A stretch of 64,000 nt of DNA, taken from the NCBI RefSeq assembly GCF_012163145.1, contig NZ_JAAVTX010000002.1:558001-622000 (forward strand), written 5' to 3'. Below are positions 24,623 to 33,625 of this stretch, piece after piece. Numbering within the stretch: the stretch's first letter is position 1; each line of letters starts with the position of its first letter. Below the pieces are notes generated by a model. The model was not told the DNA's origin. It saw only the letters and a program-made list of their open reading frames with translations, and did no database searches. The translations under genes were made by a program, and so were the position numbers. Origin of the DNA: Falsiroseomonas frigidaquae. Its GTDB lineage: Bacteria; Pseudomonadota; Alphaproteobacteria; Acetobacterales; Acetobacteraceae.

Positions 24623-25629
24623 GTGATGCGGATATTCGCGCGGGCGGCCAGGTCCTTCCACTTGGCGATGTCGCTGCGCACGCGCGCCGCCAGCACATCC
24701 GGCCCGCTGGTGACGACCTGCCCGCCGATCAGCTTCACCCGTTCGATCACATCCGGCATGCGGCCGATACGCTGCAAGGCCGGCACCAGGCGATCCGCCA
24801 CCTGCGAAGGCAGGCCGGGCGGGCCGAACAGCGCGTTCCAGGCGATCGTCTCGAAGCCCTCCAGGCCGGATTCATGCAGCGTCGGCACATCCGGCGTATC
24901 CGCCCAGCGCGCCATGCTGGTGACCGCCAGCAGCTTCACATCGCCGCGGCGGACGAAGGGCATGATGTTGACCATGTTGGCGATCAGGAAGGGCGTGTCG
25001 CCGCTGATCACGCCCTGGCCCATCTGCGAGGCGCCGCGATAGGGGATGTGCTCCATCCGCACGCCCGCCATCATGCAGAACAGCTCGGCGGAGAGATGCG
25101 CGGAGGAACCGACGCCGCCGCTGCCGTAATTGTAATGGCCCGCCGGCTGCGCCTTGATCGCGGCGATCAGCCCGGCGACATCGGCCACCGGGAAGATGCG
25201 CGGATTGACCACCAGCGCGTTCGGCCCGGTCACCAGCAGGGAGATCGGCACGAAGTCCTTCTCCAGGTCATAGGGCAGGTCCGGATAGATCGCCGCGTTG
25301 ATGCCGTTGGACCCGGCATTGCCGAGCAGCAGCGTGCTGCCGTCCGGTGCCGTGCGGAAGGCATGCTCCACCCCGACGCGCCCGCCGGCGCCCGGCCGGT
25401 TGTCCACCACGAAGGGCTGGCCGAGCGCCTGGTCCAGATAGGGGGCGAAAAGCCGGATGGTGGTGTCGTTGCCGCCGCCCGGCGCGCCAGGCTCGACGAT
25501 GCGAACCGGGCGGCTGGGCCAGGTTGCGGCGCCGGACTGGGTGCCGGACTGGGCGCCGGCGGTGCCGGCGGCAAGGCCGGCGAATGGCGCGGCCAGCGCC
25601 GTGGCCAGCAGGGTGCGACGTTGCGGCAT
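24619..25629 (-). CDS. Bug/TctC-family extracytoplasmic solute-binding protein
   Basis: 336 residues with a signal peptide (RRTLLATALAAPFAGLAAG). Tripartite tricarboxylate transporter receptor features: WPSRPVRIVEPGAPGGGNDTT, VVDNRPGAGGRVGVE, DGSTLLLGNAG and HIPYRGASQMGQGVI. It binds carboxylates or related acids in the periplasm. No TctA/TctB membrane genes are nearby, as is common for orphan Bug proteins. ATG 25629 (MPQRRTLL) gives a proper signal peptide; an in-frame ATG at 25668 only adds a polar extension. It is coupled by a 4-nt overlap to the downstream enolase-superfamily gene. Confidence 0.92.
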   Translation of the reverse strand: MPQRRTLLATALAAPFAGLAAGTAGAQSGTQSGAATWPSRPVRIVEPGAPGGGNDTTIRLFAPYLDQALGQPFVVDNRPGAGGRVGVEHAFRTAPDGSTLLLGNAGSNGINAAIYPDLPYDLEKDFVPISLLVTGPNALVVNPRIFPVADVAGLIAAIKAQPAGHYNYGSGGVGSSAHLSAELFCMMAGVRMEHIPYRGASQMGQGVISGDTPFLIANMVNIMPFVRRGDVKLLAVTSMARWADTPDVPTLHESGLEGFETIAWNALFGPPGLPSQVADRLVPALQRIGRMPDVIERVKLIGGQVVTSGPDVLAARVRSDIAKWKDLAARANIRIT

Positions 25630-25714
25630 GGGTTGTTCTTTCTTCGGACGTTGCTCCGGCCGCATCATGGCGCGGCCGGTTGACGAAGAACAACCCGGCC
25701 CGGGCCGCCCTGGA

Positions 25715-27109
25715 TCAGCCCGGGTCCACCGGGCTGGCCGGCACGCCCGCGGCCTCGATCACCTCGGCGGCGGCGAACAGCACATCCTCCCGGTACCGCC
25801 CGGCCAGAAGCTGCGCGCCCACCGGCACGCGGCCGACCAGCCCGGTGGTCACCACCAGCCCGGGCAGGCCCATCAGCGGCAGGCCCACCTGGGTGAGCTG
25901 CGCCTCCATCACCTGCCGGAACCGCTCCGGGCTTTTCACGTCGTCCTGGTCCGGGAAGGGCAGCTCCGCCGAGACGGGGGTGATGGCCAGCGGGTATCGC
26001 TCGAAGAAGGCCATCCAGGCGCGGACGAAGCCGGCGCGCTTCTGCAGGCCATCCATGAAGGCGTTGAGGTCCGGCTCCGGGCACAGCGCCTCCATCTGGG
26101 CGAAGACGAAGCTGGCGTCGGGGTCGGCTTCCTGGTGCAGGCTGGCATTCAGGCCGCGGCGGCTCTCGGCCAGCCACAGCATGGCCTGGATCGCGGCGGG
26201 CTCGCGCAGCGGCGGGCATTCCACCTCCTCCACCACCCAGCCATCCGCCTCCAGCCGCCGCGCCGCATCGCGCAGCGCCGCTTCCACCTCCGGCACCGTC
26301 GGCATGCCTTCGGGGCGGATGCAGAGCGCGGCGCGCTTTTCGACCGGCGGGCCGGCATGGGCGGCATCCACCCACCAGGGATCGCGCACATCCCGCGCGC
26401 TCATCGCCGCGAAGGACAGGCGCAGATCGCCGATGGTCCGCGCGATGGGGCCGGAGACGGCCATCACCTGCCCGCCCACATGCCGCTCCGCCCCCGAGGC
26501 GTTCCAGGCCGGAATCCGCCCGAGCGTCGGCCGCAGCCCATGCACGCCGCAGGCATAGGCCGGGTAGCGGATGGAGCCGCCGATATCCGTGCCGTGCCCG
26601 ACCGCGCCGATGCCCGCCGCCACGCCGGCCGCCGCCCCGCCGGAGGACCCGCCCGGGGTGATGCCCGCATCGCGCGGATTCTTCGTGTGCCCGTGAATCC
26701 CGTTGCGGCAGAACCAGCGCAGGCTGAAGGCCGGCGTGTTGGTCCGCCCCAGCAGCACCGCGCCCGCCTTGCGGAAATTGGCGACCACCGGGTTGTCCTG
26801 CTGCGCCACCAGGTCCTTCTGCAGCCGCAGGCCATTGGTGGTGGCGTAGCCGGTCTGGTCCACATTGACCTTGATGGTCACCGGCACGCCGGCCATCAGG
26901 CCCGGATCCTCGCCACGGCCCAGCGCGGCGTCGATCACGGCGGCCTGCGCCAGCACATCCTCCGGCCGATGGTCCACCACCGCGTTGATGGCGGGGTTCA
27001 CCGCATCCAGCCGGGCCAGCGCATCGCGCGCCACCTCCGTCGCACTCACCTCGCGGCTTCGCACGAGTGCGGCGATTTCGGTGGCTGGCAGGCGCCAATA
27101 CTCGGTCAT
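25715..27109 (-). CDS. Amidase signature (AS) family hydrolase
   Basis: 464 residues. The Ser-cisSer-Lys triad is visible: Lys80 in PVTIKVN, Ser155 in PGGSSGGAAAG, and Ser179 in GTDIGGSIRYPA. It hydrolyses an amide to a carboxylic acid and ammonia; the substrate is unknown. It starts MTEYWRLPATEIAALVRSRE, the usual N-terminus for AS enzymes, with no signal peptide. It lies 85 nt ahead of the Bug gene and 79 nt after the enoyl-CoA hydratase gene, on the same strand, so it probably feeds an acid into the CoA-ester pathway encoded upstream. Confidence 0.92.
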   Translation of the reverse strand: MTEYWRLPATEIAALVRSREVSATEVARDALARLDAVNPAINAVVDHRPEDVLAQAAVIDAALGRGEDPGLMAGVPVTIKVNVDQTGYATTNGLRLQKDLVAQQDNPVVANFRKAGAVLLGRTNTPAFSLRWFCRNGIHGHTKNPRDAGITPGGSSGGAAAGVAAGIGAVGHGTDIGGSIRYPAYACGVHGLRPTLGRIPAWNASGAERHVGGQVMAVSGPIARTIGDLRLSFAAMSARDVRDPWWVDAAHAGPPVEKRAALCIRPEGMPTVPEVEAALRDAARRLEADGWVVEEVECPPLREPAAIQAMLWLAESRRGLNASLHQEADPDASFVFAQMEALCPEPDLNAFMDGLQKRAGFVRAWMAFFERYPLAITPVSAELPFPDQDDVKSPERFRQVMEAQLTQVGLPLMGLPGLVVTTGLVGRVPVGAQLLAGRYREDVLFAAAEVIEAAGVPASPVDPG

Positions 27110-27188
27110 GTCGCGGCTTCCCCTTGCATCCGCCGCGAGACTCAAGGCCGCGGCACCGCCGCGAGGCTGCGTCGCAAGGGGAAAACGG

Positions 27189-27965
27189 TCAACCGCCGCC
27201 GAACACCGGCTCCCGCTTCGCCATGAAGGCCGCGCGGCCTTCCGCGTGATCGGCCGAGAGGAAGCACATGGTCTGCCAGTCCCGCTCCCGCTCCAGCGCC
27301 GCATCCAGCCCCTCGGCCAGCATGCGCTTGGTCAGCGCGATCGGCAGCGCGGCCTGGGCGGCGAGGCCCTGCGCCACGAGCTGCGCGGCCGCCAGGGCCG
27401 TGCCCTTCGGCACCACGCGATCGACCAACCCGATCCGCTCCGCCGCCTCCGCCCCCATCGGCTCCGCGTAGAACAGCACCTGCCGCGCCCGCGCCACGCC
27501 GATCCGCGCCGGCAGGGTGAAGGGCAGGCCGAGATCGGCCATCAGCCCCACCTTGTTGAAGCCCGCCATGAAGCGCGCCTCCGCCGAGGCCACGATGGTG
27601 TCGCTGGCACAGGCGACGGAAAGCCCGGCACCGACGCACCAACCCTCCACCGCGGCGACGATCGGCAGCCGTCCGCCGACCATCAGGCGGATGATGCGAT
27701 GCGTGCGCCGCATCCTCTCCCGCCCCTGCTCCGCATCCCGCACATCCATGCCGGAAATGTCGCCGCCCGAGCAGAAGGTGCCGCCCGCGCCGGTGATGAC
27801 CACGGCGCGCACGCCGGCATCGCCCTGCGCCGCCTCCAGCGCTTCGAACAGCTGCTCCCGCAACGGAACCGACAGCGCATTGCGCCGCGCCGGGTAGTCC
27901 AGCGTCAGCGTCAGCACGCCGCCATCCTGCGCCTGCGCCACGCGCATCACCGGGGCGTCGCTCAT
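27189..27965 (-). CDS. Enoyl-CoA hydratase/isomerase family protein
   Basis: 258 residues, the normal crotonase length. Oxyanion-hole segments: ALSVPLREQL with GGTFCSGGDISGM near residue 65, and EGWCVGAGLSVACASD near residue 107. The usual hydratase Glu positions are not fully preserved (FNKVGLMADLGLPFTLP carries Asp), so an isomerase or other crotonase reaction is possible. The ATG overlaps the stop of the CoA-transferase subunit B gene by 4 nt, tying it to CoA-ester metabolism. Confidence 0.9.
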   Translation of the reverse strand: MSDAPVMRVAQAQDGGVLTLTLDYPARRNALSVPLREQLFEALEAAQGDAGVRAVVITGAGGTFCSGGDISGMDVRDAEQGRERMRRTHRIIRLMVGGRLPIVAAVEGWCVGAGLSVACASDTIVASAEARFMAGFNKVGLMADLGLPFTLPARIGVARARQVLFYAEPMGAEAAERIGLVDRVVPKGTALAAAQLVAQGLAAQAALPIALTKRMLAEGLDAALERERDWQTMCFLSADHAEGRAAFMAKREPVFGGG

Positions 27966-28633
27966 GCGTCGGTGTGCAGCACGGCGCCGGTCTGCGCCTG
28001 CAGCTCCGCGAAGGACAGGCCCTCCGCCAGGATCTCCCGCAGCACGAAGCCACGGCCCTGCACCACATCCACCACCGCGAGGTTGGTGTAGATGCGCTGC
28101 ACCGCGCCCGGCGCCGTCAGCGGGTAGCCGCACTTCTCCACCAGCTTCGGCCGGCCATCCTTGGTCGTGTGGTCCATCACCACCCACAACCGCTTGGCGC
28201 CGGCGGCCAGGTCCATCGCGCCACCGACCGCCGGCGCGCTGTCATTCTCGCTCGTTGCCCAATTGGCGATGTCGCCATTCTCCGCGACCTCAAAGGCGCC
28301 CAGCACGCACAGGTCGATATGCCCGCCGCGGATCATCCCGAAGCTGTCGGCGTGGTGGAAGAAGCTGCCGCCCGGCCGCAGCGTCACCTGCTGCTTGCCC
28401 GCATTCACCAGCCAGGCATTGCCCTTCCCGGCCTCCGGCGCCGGACCCATCCCCAAAATGCCGTTCTCGGAATGCAGGATCACCTCGCGCTCCACCGGCA
28501 CATGATCCGCCACCATGGTGGGGATGCCGATCCCGAGATTGACGAACCAACCCTCGGGGATGTCCTGCGCCACCCGCGCCGCCATGCCCTGCCGCGTCAC
28601 ACCCGCCATTCGCGTCGTCTCCTGCCGCTTCAT
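27962..28633 (-). CDS. 3-oxoacid CoA-transferase subunit B
   Basis: 223 residues. The active-site Glu56 lies in HSENGILGMG, the class I CoA-transferase beta-subunit signature, with GIGIPTMVADH ahead of it and VMDHTTKDGRPKLV later. With subunit A it moves CoA between succinyl-CoA (or another donor) and a 3-oxo or other acid. Its partner gene lies 585 nt upstream on the same strand, with an opposite-strand gene in between, which is atypical since the two are normally adjacent or fused. The start MKRQETTRM is 8 residues longer than MAGVTRQ, another candidate. Confidence 0.92.
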   Translation of the reverse strand: MKRQETTRMAGVTRQGMAARVAQDIPEGWFVNLGIGIPTMVADHVPVEREVILHSENGILGMGPAPEAGKGNAWLVNAGKQQVTLRPGGSFFHHADSFGMIRGGHIDLCVLGAFEVAENGDIANWATSENDSAPAVGGAMDLAAGAKRLWVVMDHTTKDGRPKLVEKCGYPLTAPGAVQRIYTNLAVVDVVQGRGFVLREILAEGLSFAELQAQTGAVLHTDA

Positions 28634-28809
28634 GCCCGACCAGCCCGGCTCGCGCCGGTCATCCCTGGCCTGAGCTTATCGCCGCTGCTGGGACGGGGCC
28701 AGGGAGCCAATCGGCCGCCCTGGCGTTGACCTCGCGGGGCGCCCCTTTCCCGGCCGGCATCAGGCCGGCGGATCGTCGAGCGGCGCCGGCCAGACCCCAG
28801 GAGTTTCCC

Positions 28810-29214
28810 ATGCAGCTTCCGAACAATGCCTATGTCGCCGTCGTCGATGGCGAGAAGCTCCAACTGTTCCGCAACGATGGCGACGCCGGTTCGCTGCAAT
28901 TGGCCGAGATGCAGCCGCCTGCGGTCGATTCCGACAACAAGGGCGCCGGCGGCCGCCATGCCAGCAGCTCCGCCAACCCCGATGACAGCCAGCAGGATGA
29001 GGATGGCCACGCGGCCGGTGTCGCCGCGATGCTGAACCAGCAGGTGATGGCCGGCCATATCGAGAGCCTGGTCATCATCGCCGCCCCGCGCACGCTCGGC
29101 GAGCTGCGCAAGCACTACCACAAGACCCTGTCGGCGAAGCTGCTCGGGGAGATCGCCAAGGACCTCACCGGGCATTCCATGAAGGACGTCGAGGCGACCG
29201 TCGCAGCGAACTGA
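28810..29214 (+). CDS. Host attachment family protein (baeRF-like)
   Basis: 134 residues. It matches the rhizobial 'host attachment' family: YVAVVDGEKLQLFRNDGD at the N-terminus, then a Gly/Ser/Asp-rich loop, and a C-terminal VIIAAPRTLGELRKHYHKTL. That end resembles eRF1-like release-factor domains, and the true role is unknown. A strong AGGAG precedes ATG 28810, which I prefer over longer in-frame starts. It is inserted in reverse orientation between the two CoA-transferase subunit genes and ends 3 nt from the convergent subunit A gene. Confidence 0.85.
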   Translation: MQLPNNAYVAVVDGEKLQLFRNDGDAGSLQLAEMQPPAVDSDNKGAGGRHASSSANPDDSQQDEDGHAAGVAAMLNQQVMAGHIESLVIIAAPRTLGELRKHYHKTLSAKLLGEIAKDLTGHSMKDVEATVAAN

Positions 29215-29217
29215 GCC

Positions 29218-29898
29218 TCAGGCCCAGGGCGCGCCGCGGGCAACCTCGACAACGCGCTGGACGAAGATGCCCGGCGTATGGACATGGTCGGGCGCGATCT
29301 GCCCCAGGTCCAGGATGTGATGGGTCTGCGCCACCGTCAGGGTGGCGGCCATCGCCATCACCGGGTTGAAGTTCCGGCCCGATTCCCGGTAGGTCAGATT
29401 GCCCCAGCGATCGGCCTGCCAGGCCTCGACCAGCGCGACATCGCCCGGCAGCGCGTGTTCCAGGATGTGCTCGCGGCCGTTGAAGACGCGGCTTTCCTTG
29501 CCCTGGGCGAGCTTGGTGCCGGCGCCGGTCGGGGTGAAGAAGGCCGGGATGCCGGCGCCGGCGGCGCGCATGCGCTCTGCCAGCGTGCCCTGCGGCACGA
29601 TCTCCAGCTCCAGCTTGCCGGCGCGGTACAGCTCCTCGAACACCGTCGAGCCGGCGGAGCGGGGGAAGGAGCAGATGATCTTCCGCACGCGGCCTTCCAT
29701 CATCAGCCGCGCCAGGCCGACCTTGCCGGCACCGGCATTGTTGGCGACCACGACCAGGTCGCGCGCGCCCTGCTCCAGCAGGCCCTCGATGAGCTCATCG
29801 GGCTGGCCGACGGCGCCGAAGCCGCCCATCAGCACCGTGGCGCCGTCCTTCACGCCTTCCAGCGATTCGGCGATCGACTGGACGATCTTGTTGATCAT
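29218..29898 (-). CDS. 3-oxoacid CoA-transferase subunit A
   Basis: 226 residues. Alpha-subunit features: KIVQSIAESLEGVKDGATVL, then GGFGAVGQPDELIEGLL, VVANNAGAGKVGLARLMMEG, and TPTGAGTKLAQGKE. It forms the class I CoA-transferase with subunit B (27962-28633). ATG 29898 (MINKIVQSI) is the family start. It follows the MaoC gene by 55 nt on the same strand. A single transcript running from the acyl-CoA synthetase through both subunits would cross the host-attachment gene in antisense. Confidence 0.92.
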   Translation of the reverse strand: MINKIVQSIAESLEGVKDGATVLMGGFGAVGQPDELIEGLLEQGARDLVVVANNAGAGKVGLARLMMEGRVRKIICSFPRSAGSTVFEELYRAGKLELEIVPQGTLAERMRAAGAGIPAFFTPTGAGTKLAQGKESRVFNGREHILEHALPGDVALVEAWQADRWGNLTYRESGRNFNPVMAMAATLTVAQTHHILDLGQIAPDHVHTPGIFVQRVVEVARGAPWA

Positions 29899-29953
29899 AT
29901 CCGCCCTCAATTCCTGTGGGTCTGGTAGCTGCTTGGCGCGGGAGCGTCCAGAT

Positions 29954-30814
29954 TCAGCGGGTGCGGAAGGCGCCGTGGCTGATGACGGTAATGTCGCGCT
30001 CCACGACCCTGGCGCGGAAGGCGGCGCCTTCCGGGGTGCGCCAGATTTCGGTGCGGATGGTCTCGCCCGGGAAGACCGGGGCGGAGAAGCGGCATTCCAT
30101 GCGGCCGAAGCGGTTCGGGTCATGGTCGCAGATGCTAGCGAGCAGCGCGCGGCCGACCACGCCGAAGGTGCCGAGGCCGTGCAGGATCGGGCGCGGGAAG
30201 CCGGCTTTGGCGGCGAGCGCCGGGTCGCTGTGCAGCGGGTTGTGGTCGCCGTTCAGGCGGTAGATCAGCGCCATCTCGGGGCGTGTCGGCAGGTCCAGCG
30301 TGATCTCCGGCGCACTGCCGGGTTCAGCCGCCAGGCGCTTCACCGGCCCGTCCGGCCCGCCGAAGCCGCCATCGCCACGCAGGAAGGTGGTGTTCTCCAC
30401 CGTGGCGAGCTTCTGGCCCGTCGCCTCGTCCAGGATGTCGCGCGCGGTGTAGAGCAGCGCGCCCTTGCCGGCACCGCGGTCCACCAGGCCGGTGACGCGG
30501 GATCTTCCAACGATCGTGCCGCTGGTCGGCAGCGGCGCGAACAGTTCCACCGCCTGCTCGCCGGCCACCAGCTTCACCGCGTCCACGCCGGTGGCCGGGT
30601 CGGCCAGCCAGAAGCCGGGATAGCCGAGCACCACCGCCATGGTCGGCAGCGCGCGCATGTCGGCGCCCTCCGTCACGTAGCGCAGCGCCGCGCTGTCCAT
30701 CGGGTCCTGCCCGACGCCGAGCGAGAGCGCGTAGAGCGCAGAATCCTGCCAGCGAAGCGCCTGGCGGATTTCCGGGATCGGGAAGCTCAGCAGGGTCTGG
30801 TAATCGATCGGCAT
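29954..30814 (-). CDS. MaoC-like (R)-specific enoyl-CoA hydratase, double hotdog
   Basis: 286 residues, the length of type-2 enoyl-CoA hydratases with two hotdog units. The C-terminal unit holds the hydratase-2 motif: YRLNGDHNPLHSDPALAAKA with catalytic Asp and His, then GFPRPILHGLGTFGVVGRAL. The N-terminal unit is degenerate, as usual. It hydrates a trans-2-enoyl-CoA to the (R)-3-hydroxyacyl-CoA. It starts 2 nt after the acyl-CoA synthetase stop, so the two are translated together. Confidence 0.92.
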   Translation of the reverse strand: MPIDYQTLLSFPIPEIRQALRWQDSALYALSLGVGQDPMDSAALRYVTEGADMRALPTMAVVLGYPGFWLADPATGVDAVKLVAGEQAVELFAPLPTSGTIVGRSRVTGLVDRGAGKGALLYTARDILDEATGQKLATVENTTFLRGDGGFGGPDGPVKRLAAEPGSAPEITLDLPTRPEMALIYRLNGDHNPLHSDPALAAKAGFPRPILHGLGTFGVVGRALLASICDHDPNRFGRMECRFSAPVFPGETIRTEIWRTPEGAAFRARVVERDITVISHGAFRTR

Positions 30815-30816
30815 GG

Positions 30817-32937
30817 TCAGTCCGTGAGCTCGAGGACCGCGTCGGCGGCGAAGGCGCCCTGGCCCGCGGGCAGCACCAGCAGCGGGTTGATTTCCGCCGA
30901 GGCCAGGCGCGGCCCCGCCGCCGCGCCGAAGCGGGACAGGGCGACGAGGGCCTGCGCGAGTGCGGGAATATCCGCCTTGGGTTTGCCGCGCGCCCCATCC
31001 AGCAGCGGGAAGCCGCGCAGCGACCGGATCATCGCCTCCGCCTGCGCCACATCGACGGGGCAGCGCCGGAAGGCGACATCCGCGAAAATCTCGATGAAGA
31101 CGCCGCCGAGGCCCACCATCGCCATCGGCCCGAAGACCGGGTCGCGTACCACGCCAAGCGCGATTTCCGTGCCGCCCACCACCTGCTTCGCGATCAGCAC
31201 GCCATCGATCCGCGCGGTGGGCGCATGGGCCCGGGCGCGCTGCTTCAGCAGCGCGAAACCTTCGCGCACCGCGGCGGCGTGGCCGAGGTTCAGCAGCACG
31301 CCGCCGATCTCGGATTTGTGCAGGATGTCGGGCGACAGGATCTTCGCCACCACCGGGTAGCCGATGGCATCCGCGGCGTTCACCGCATCTTCCGCGCTCT
31401 GGCAGGCTGCTTCCGGCACCATGGGGATGCCGGCGGCTTCCAGGATGCGCTTGGCATCGGCCTCATTCGGCGCGATGGCGGGCAGCGGGATTTCCGGCAG
31501 GATCTCGGCGGGCGAGGGCGTTTCGGCGAAAGCCTCGCCGAAGCGGCCCATGGCGGCGAGTGCGACCACGGCGCGGGAGGGATCCTCCATGCAGAGGAAG
31601 CCATCCGCCTCCCACTCCCGCACCCGTTCCACCGGGGCGAGGATGGACAGCAGGAAGATGCGGTCGGGGTGCGCGTCCAGCACCTTCTTCAGCTCAGCCC
31701 GCAGCCGCGGCGCCATGGAGGGGCTGGCCCCCCATTGGGTGAAGAAGGCGATGACGCTGGCATAGCCGCCATCGGTGACCATCGACTCCGCGAAGGCGCC
31801 GATCACGCTCATGTCGTTGAAGGCCTGCGCCGTGCAGTCCACCGGATTGAGCGGCGAGGAGAAGGGCACCAGTTCCTTCAGTTTCGCCTGGGCCGCCTCC
31901 GGCATCGGCGGCATCGGCAGGCCGGCCGCCTCCGCCGCATCGGACATCAGCACGCCCGCGCCGCCGGAAATGGTGACCACGCCGAGCGAGTTGCGGGCCG
32001 GAAAGATGCCGCGCTGGGCGACGTAGCAGACGTCCAGCAATTCTTCCGTGGTGCGGGCGCGGTGCACGCCGAACTCGGCCAGCACCGCATCCATCACCCG
32101 GTCATCGCCGGCGATCGAGGCGGTGTGGGATTGCGCCGCCGCCTGGCCGAGCTTGCTGCGCCCGACCTTCATCATCACCACCGGCTTCTTCGCCGCGCGG
32201 GCGGCTTCGAGCGCCGCGACGAAGCGCGGGCCGTTCTGGATGCCCTCGGCATAGGCGGCGATGACCTGCACCTCCTCGCTTTCCGCCATCCAGCCGATGA
32301 TGTCGGACAGGCCGAGATCGGCCTCGTTGCCCGTGGTCACCAGCACCGGGGTGGCGATGCCGCGGTCGCGCGCAGCGGCGAAGAGATGGCTGCCATAGGC
32401 ACCGGACTGGCTGGCGATGCCGACCCCGCCCATGCCGGGCAGCGCCTGGCGGGGCCAGCCATTCTCGAAGCTGGCGGAGAAAATGGGAAAATAGCCCAGC
32501 GTGGCGTTGAACAGGCCGAGGCAGTTCGGCCCGAGCAGCCGCATGCCGGATGGCCGCGCCGCCTCCAGCAGCCTGGCCTGCATGGCGGCTCCCGCCTCCC
32601 CGGTCTCGGCGAAGCCGGCGGTGAAGACGATGGCCGCGCCGCAGCCGCGCGCGCCGAGATCGGCCACCGCCTGGATCGCCGCCTCGCCGGGAATCGCCAC
32701 GATCGCGGCGTCCGGCGCCTCGGGCAGGCTGGCGACATTGGCGAAGGCCGGCACGCCCTGCACCGTCGCGCGATTCGGGTTCACCGGCATCAAGGCGCCC
32801 GCGAAACCCTGGGAGAGCATATAGGCCAGTGGCCGCCCGCCGATGCGGGTGGCGTCGTCGGAGGCACCGACCACGGCGACGGAACGCGGCCGCAACAGCC
32901 GATCAAGATCCCGGAATGCCAGCGACGCCTCCCCCAT
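30817..32937 (-). CDS. Acyl-CoA synthetase, ADP-forming (acetate-CoA ligase family)
   Basis: 706 residues, with CoA-binding, ligase and ATP-grasp parts fused in one chain. The N-terminal Rossmann domain begins LLRPRSVAVVGASDDATRIG; AAAQSHTASIAGDD carries the phosphohistidine; the ATP-grasp domain starts near residue 480 with EADAKRILEAAGIPMVPE and includes GYPVVAKILSPDILHKSEIG. It activates a carboxylic acid to its CoA ester using ATP to ADP and Pi. I chose ATG 32937 (MGEASLAFRD); upstream sequence is unlike the family. It is the promoter-proximal gene of the leftward acyl-CoA run. Confidence 0.92.
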   Translation of the reverse strand: MGEASLAFRDLDRLLRPRSVAVVGASDDATRIGGRPLAYMLSQGFAGALMPVNPNRATVQGVPAFANVASLPEAPDAAIVAIPGEAAIQAVADLGARGCGAAIVFTAGFAETGEAGAAMQARLLEAARPSGMRLLGPNCLGLFNATLGYFPIFSASFENGWPRQALPGMGGVGIASQSGAYGSHLFAAARDRGIATPVLVTTGNEADLGLSDIIGWMAESEEVQVIAAYAEGIQNGPRFVAALEAARAAKKPVVMMKVGRSKLGQAAAQSHTASIAGDDRVMDAVLAEFGVHRARTTEELLDVCYVAQRGIFPARNSLGVVTISGGAGVLMSDAAEAAGLPMPPMPEAAQAKLKELVPFSSPLNPVDCTAQAFNDMSVIGAFAESMVTDGGYASVIAFFTQWGASPSMAPRLRAELKKVLDAHPDRIFLLSILAPVERVREWEADGFLCMEDPSRAVVALAAMGRFGEAFAETPSPAEILPEIPLPAIAPNEADAKRILEAAGIPMVPEAACQSAEDAVNAADAIGYPVVAKILSPDILHKSEIGGVLLNLGHAAAVREGFALLKQRARAHAPTARIDGVLIAKQVVGGTEIALGVVRDPVFGPMAMVGLGGVFIEIFADVAFRRCPVDVAQAEAMIRSLRGFPLLDGARGKPKADIPALAQALVALSRFGAAAGPRLASAEINPLLVLPAGQGAFAADAVLELTD

Positions 32938-33175
32938 GCAGCCGGCGGCAAATTGCGGGAGGCGTGCAGGCGGGGCAAGTCCCGCCCCTCTTGCGGCATC
33001 GTGATCGTGCCGCAACGGGCGGTGCGACGGGCCGTTGCACGGCGTCCGAAGCGCCGACAATCCGCGGAAGGCGGCCGGCGGGCGGTGGTTGTGGGGCGCC
33101 AGGCCAGGGCGCCGCCGGGTTGATCGGGATGCTCCGGGCCTCATCTGCCTTTCTCACATTGGGAGACCGCCCCGC

Positions 33176-33604
33176 ATGCGCCGCACCCTGATCACCGCCG
33201 TCATCGCCCTCGCCGTCGCCCCGCAAGCGGTGACGGCGCAGGAATTCGACAGTGGCTGGCGGCGGATCGCGCCGGGCGACCTGGTCAATCTGGAGCTGAC
33301 CGGCGGCGGCATCCGGCTGAACAATTTCGTGGTGGCGCCGGTCGGGCCGCAGCGGGAAGGGCAGGCGCTGGTGAACTACAGCTTCTCCGCCACCGCGCTG
33401 AAGCAGGTGGAGGAACGGCGCAGCGTGCGGGTGGAACTGGTGGGCGTGAATGCGGACCGGATGCCCACCATCACCTCATCCCTCGCCTTCAACATCGGCG
33501 GGACGCAGCCGAACCGGACCTCCATCGACCGGCACCGATTCGTCGCCCTGCCCGCCGATATCGAGGCGACCGAGGCCTACATGCTGCGCGTGATGGTGCC
33601 CTGA
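33176..33604 (+). CDS. Putative secreted protein, unknown function
   Basis: 142 residues with a signal peptide (RRTLITAVIALAVAPQAVTAQ). The mature part is mixed alpha/beta, rich in basic residues, with no Cys and no motif I recognise (GGIRLNNFVVAPVGPQREGQ, LKQVEERRSVRVELVGVN). It is likely a soluble periplasmic or exported protein. It faces away from the acyl-CoA operon across a 238-nt divergent spacer, and converges with a small membrane-protein gene 21 nt beyond its stop. Confidence 0.75.
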   Translation: MRRTLITAVIALAVAPQAVTAQEFDSGWRRIAPGDLVNLELTGGGIRLNNFVVAPVGPQREGQALVNYSFSATALKQVEERRSVRVELVGVNADRMPTITSSLAFNIGGTQPNRTSIDRHRFVALPADIEATEAYMLRVMVP

Positions 33605-33625
33605 GGGTGGTGCCCTGAGCCGCCT

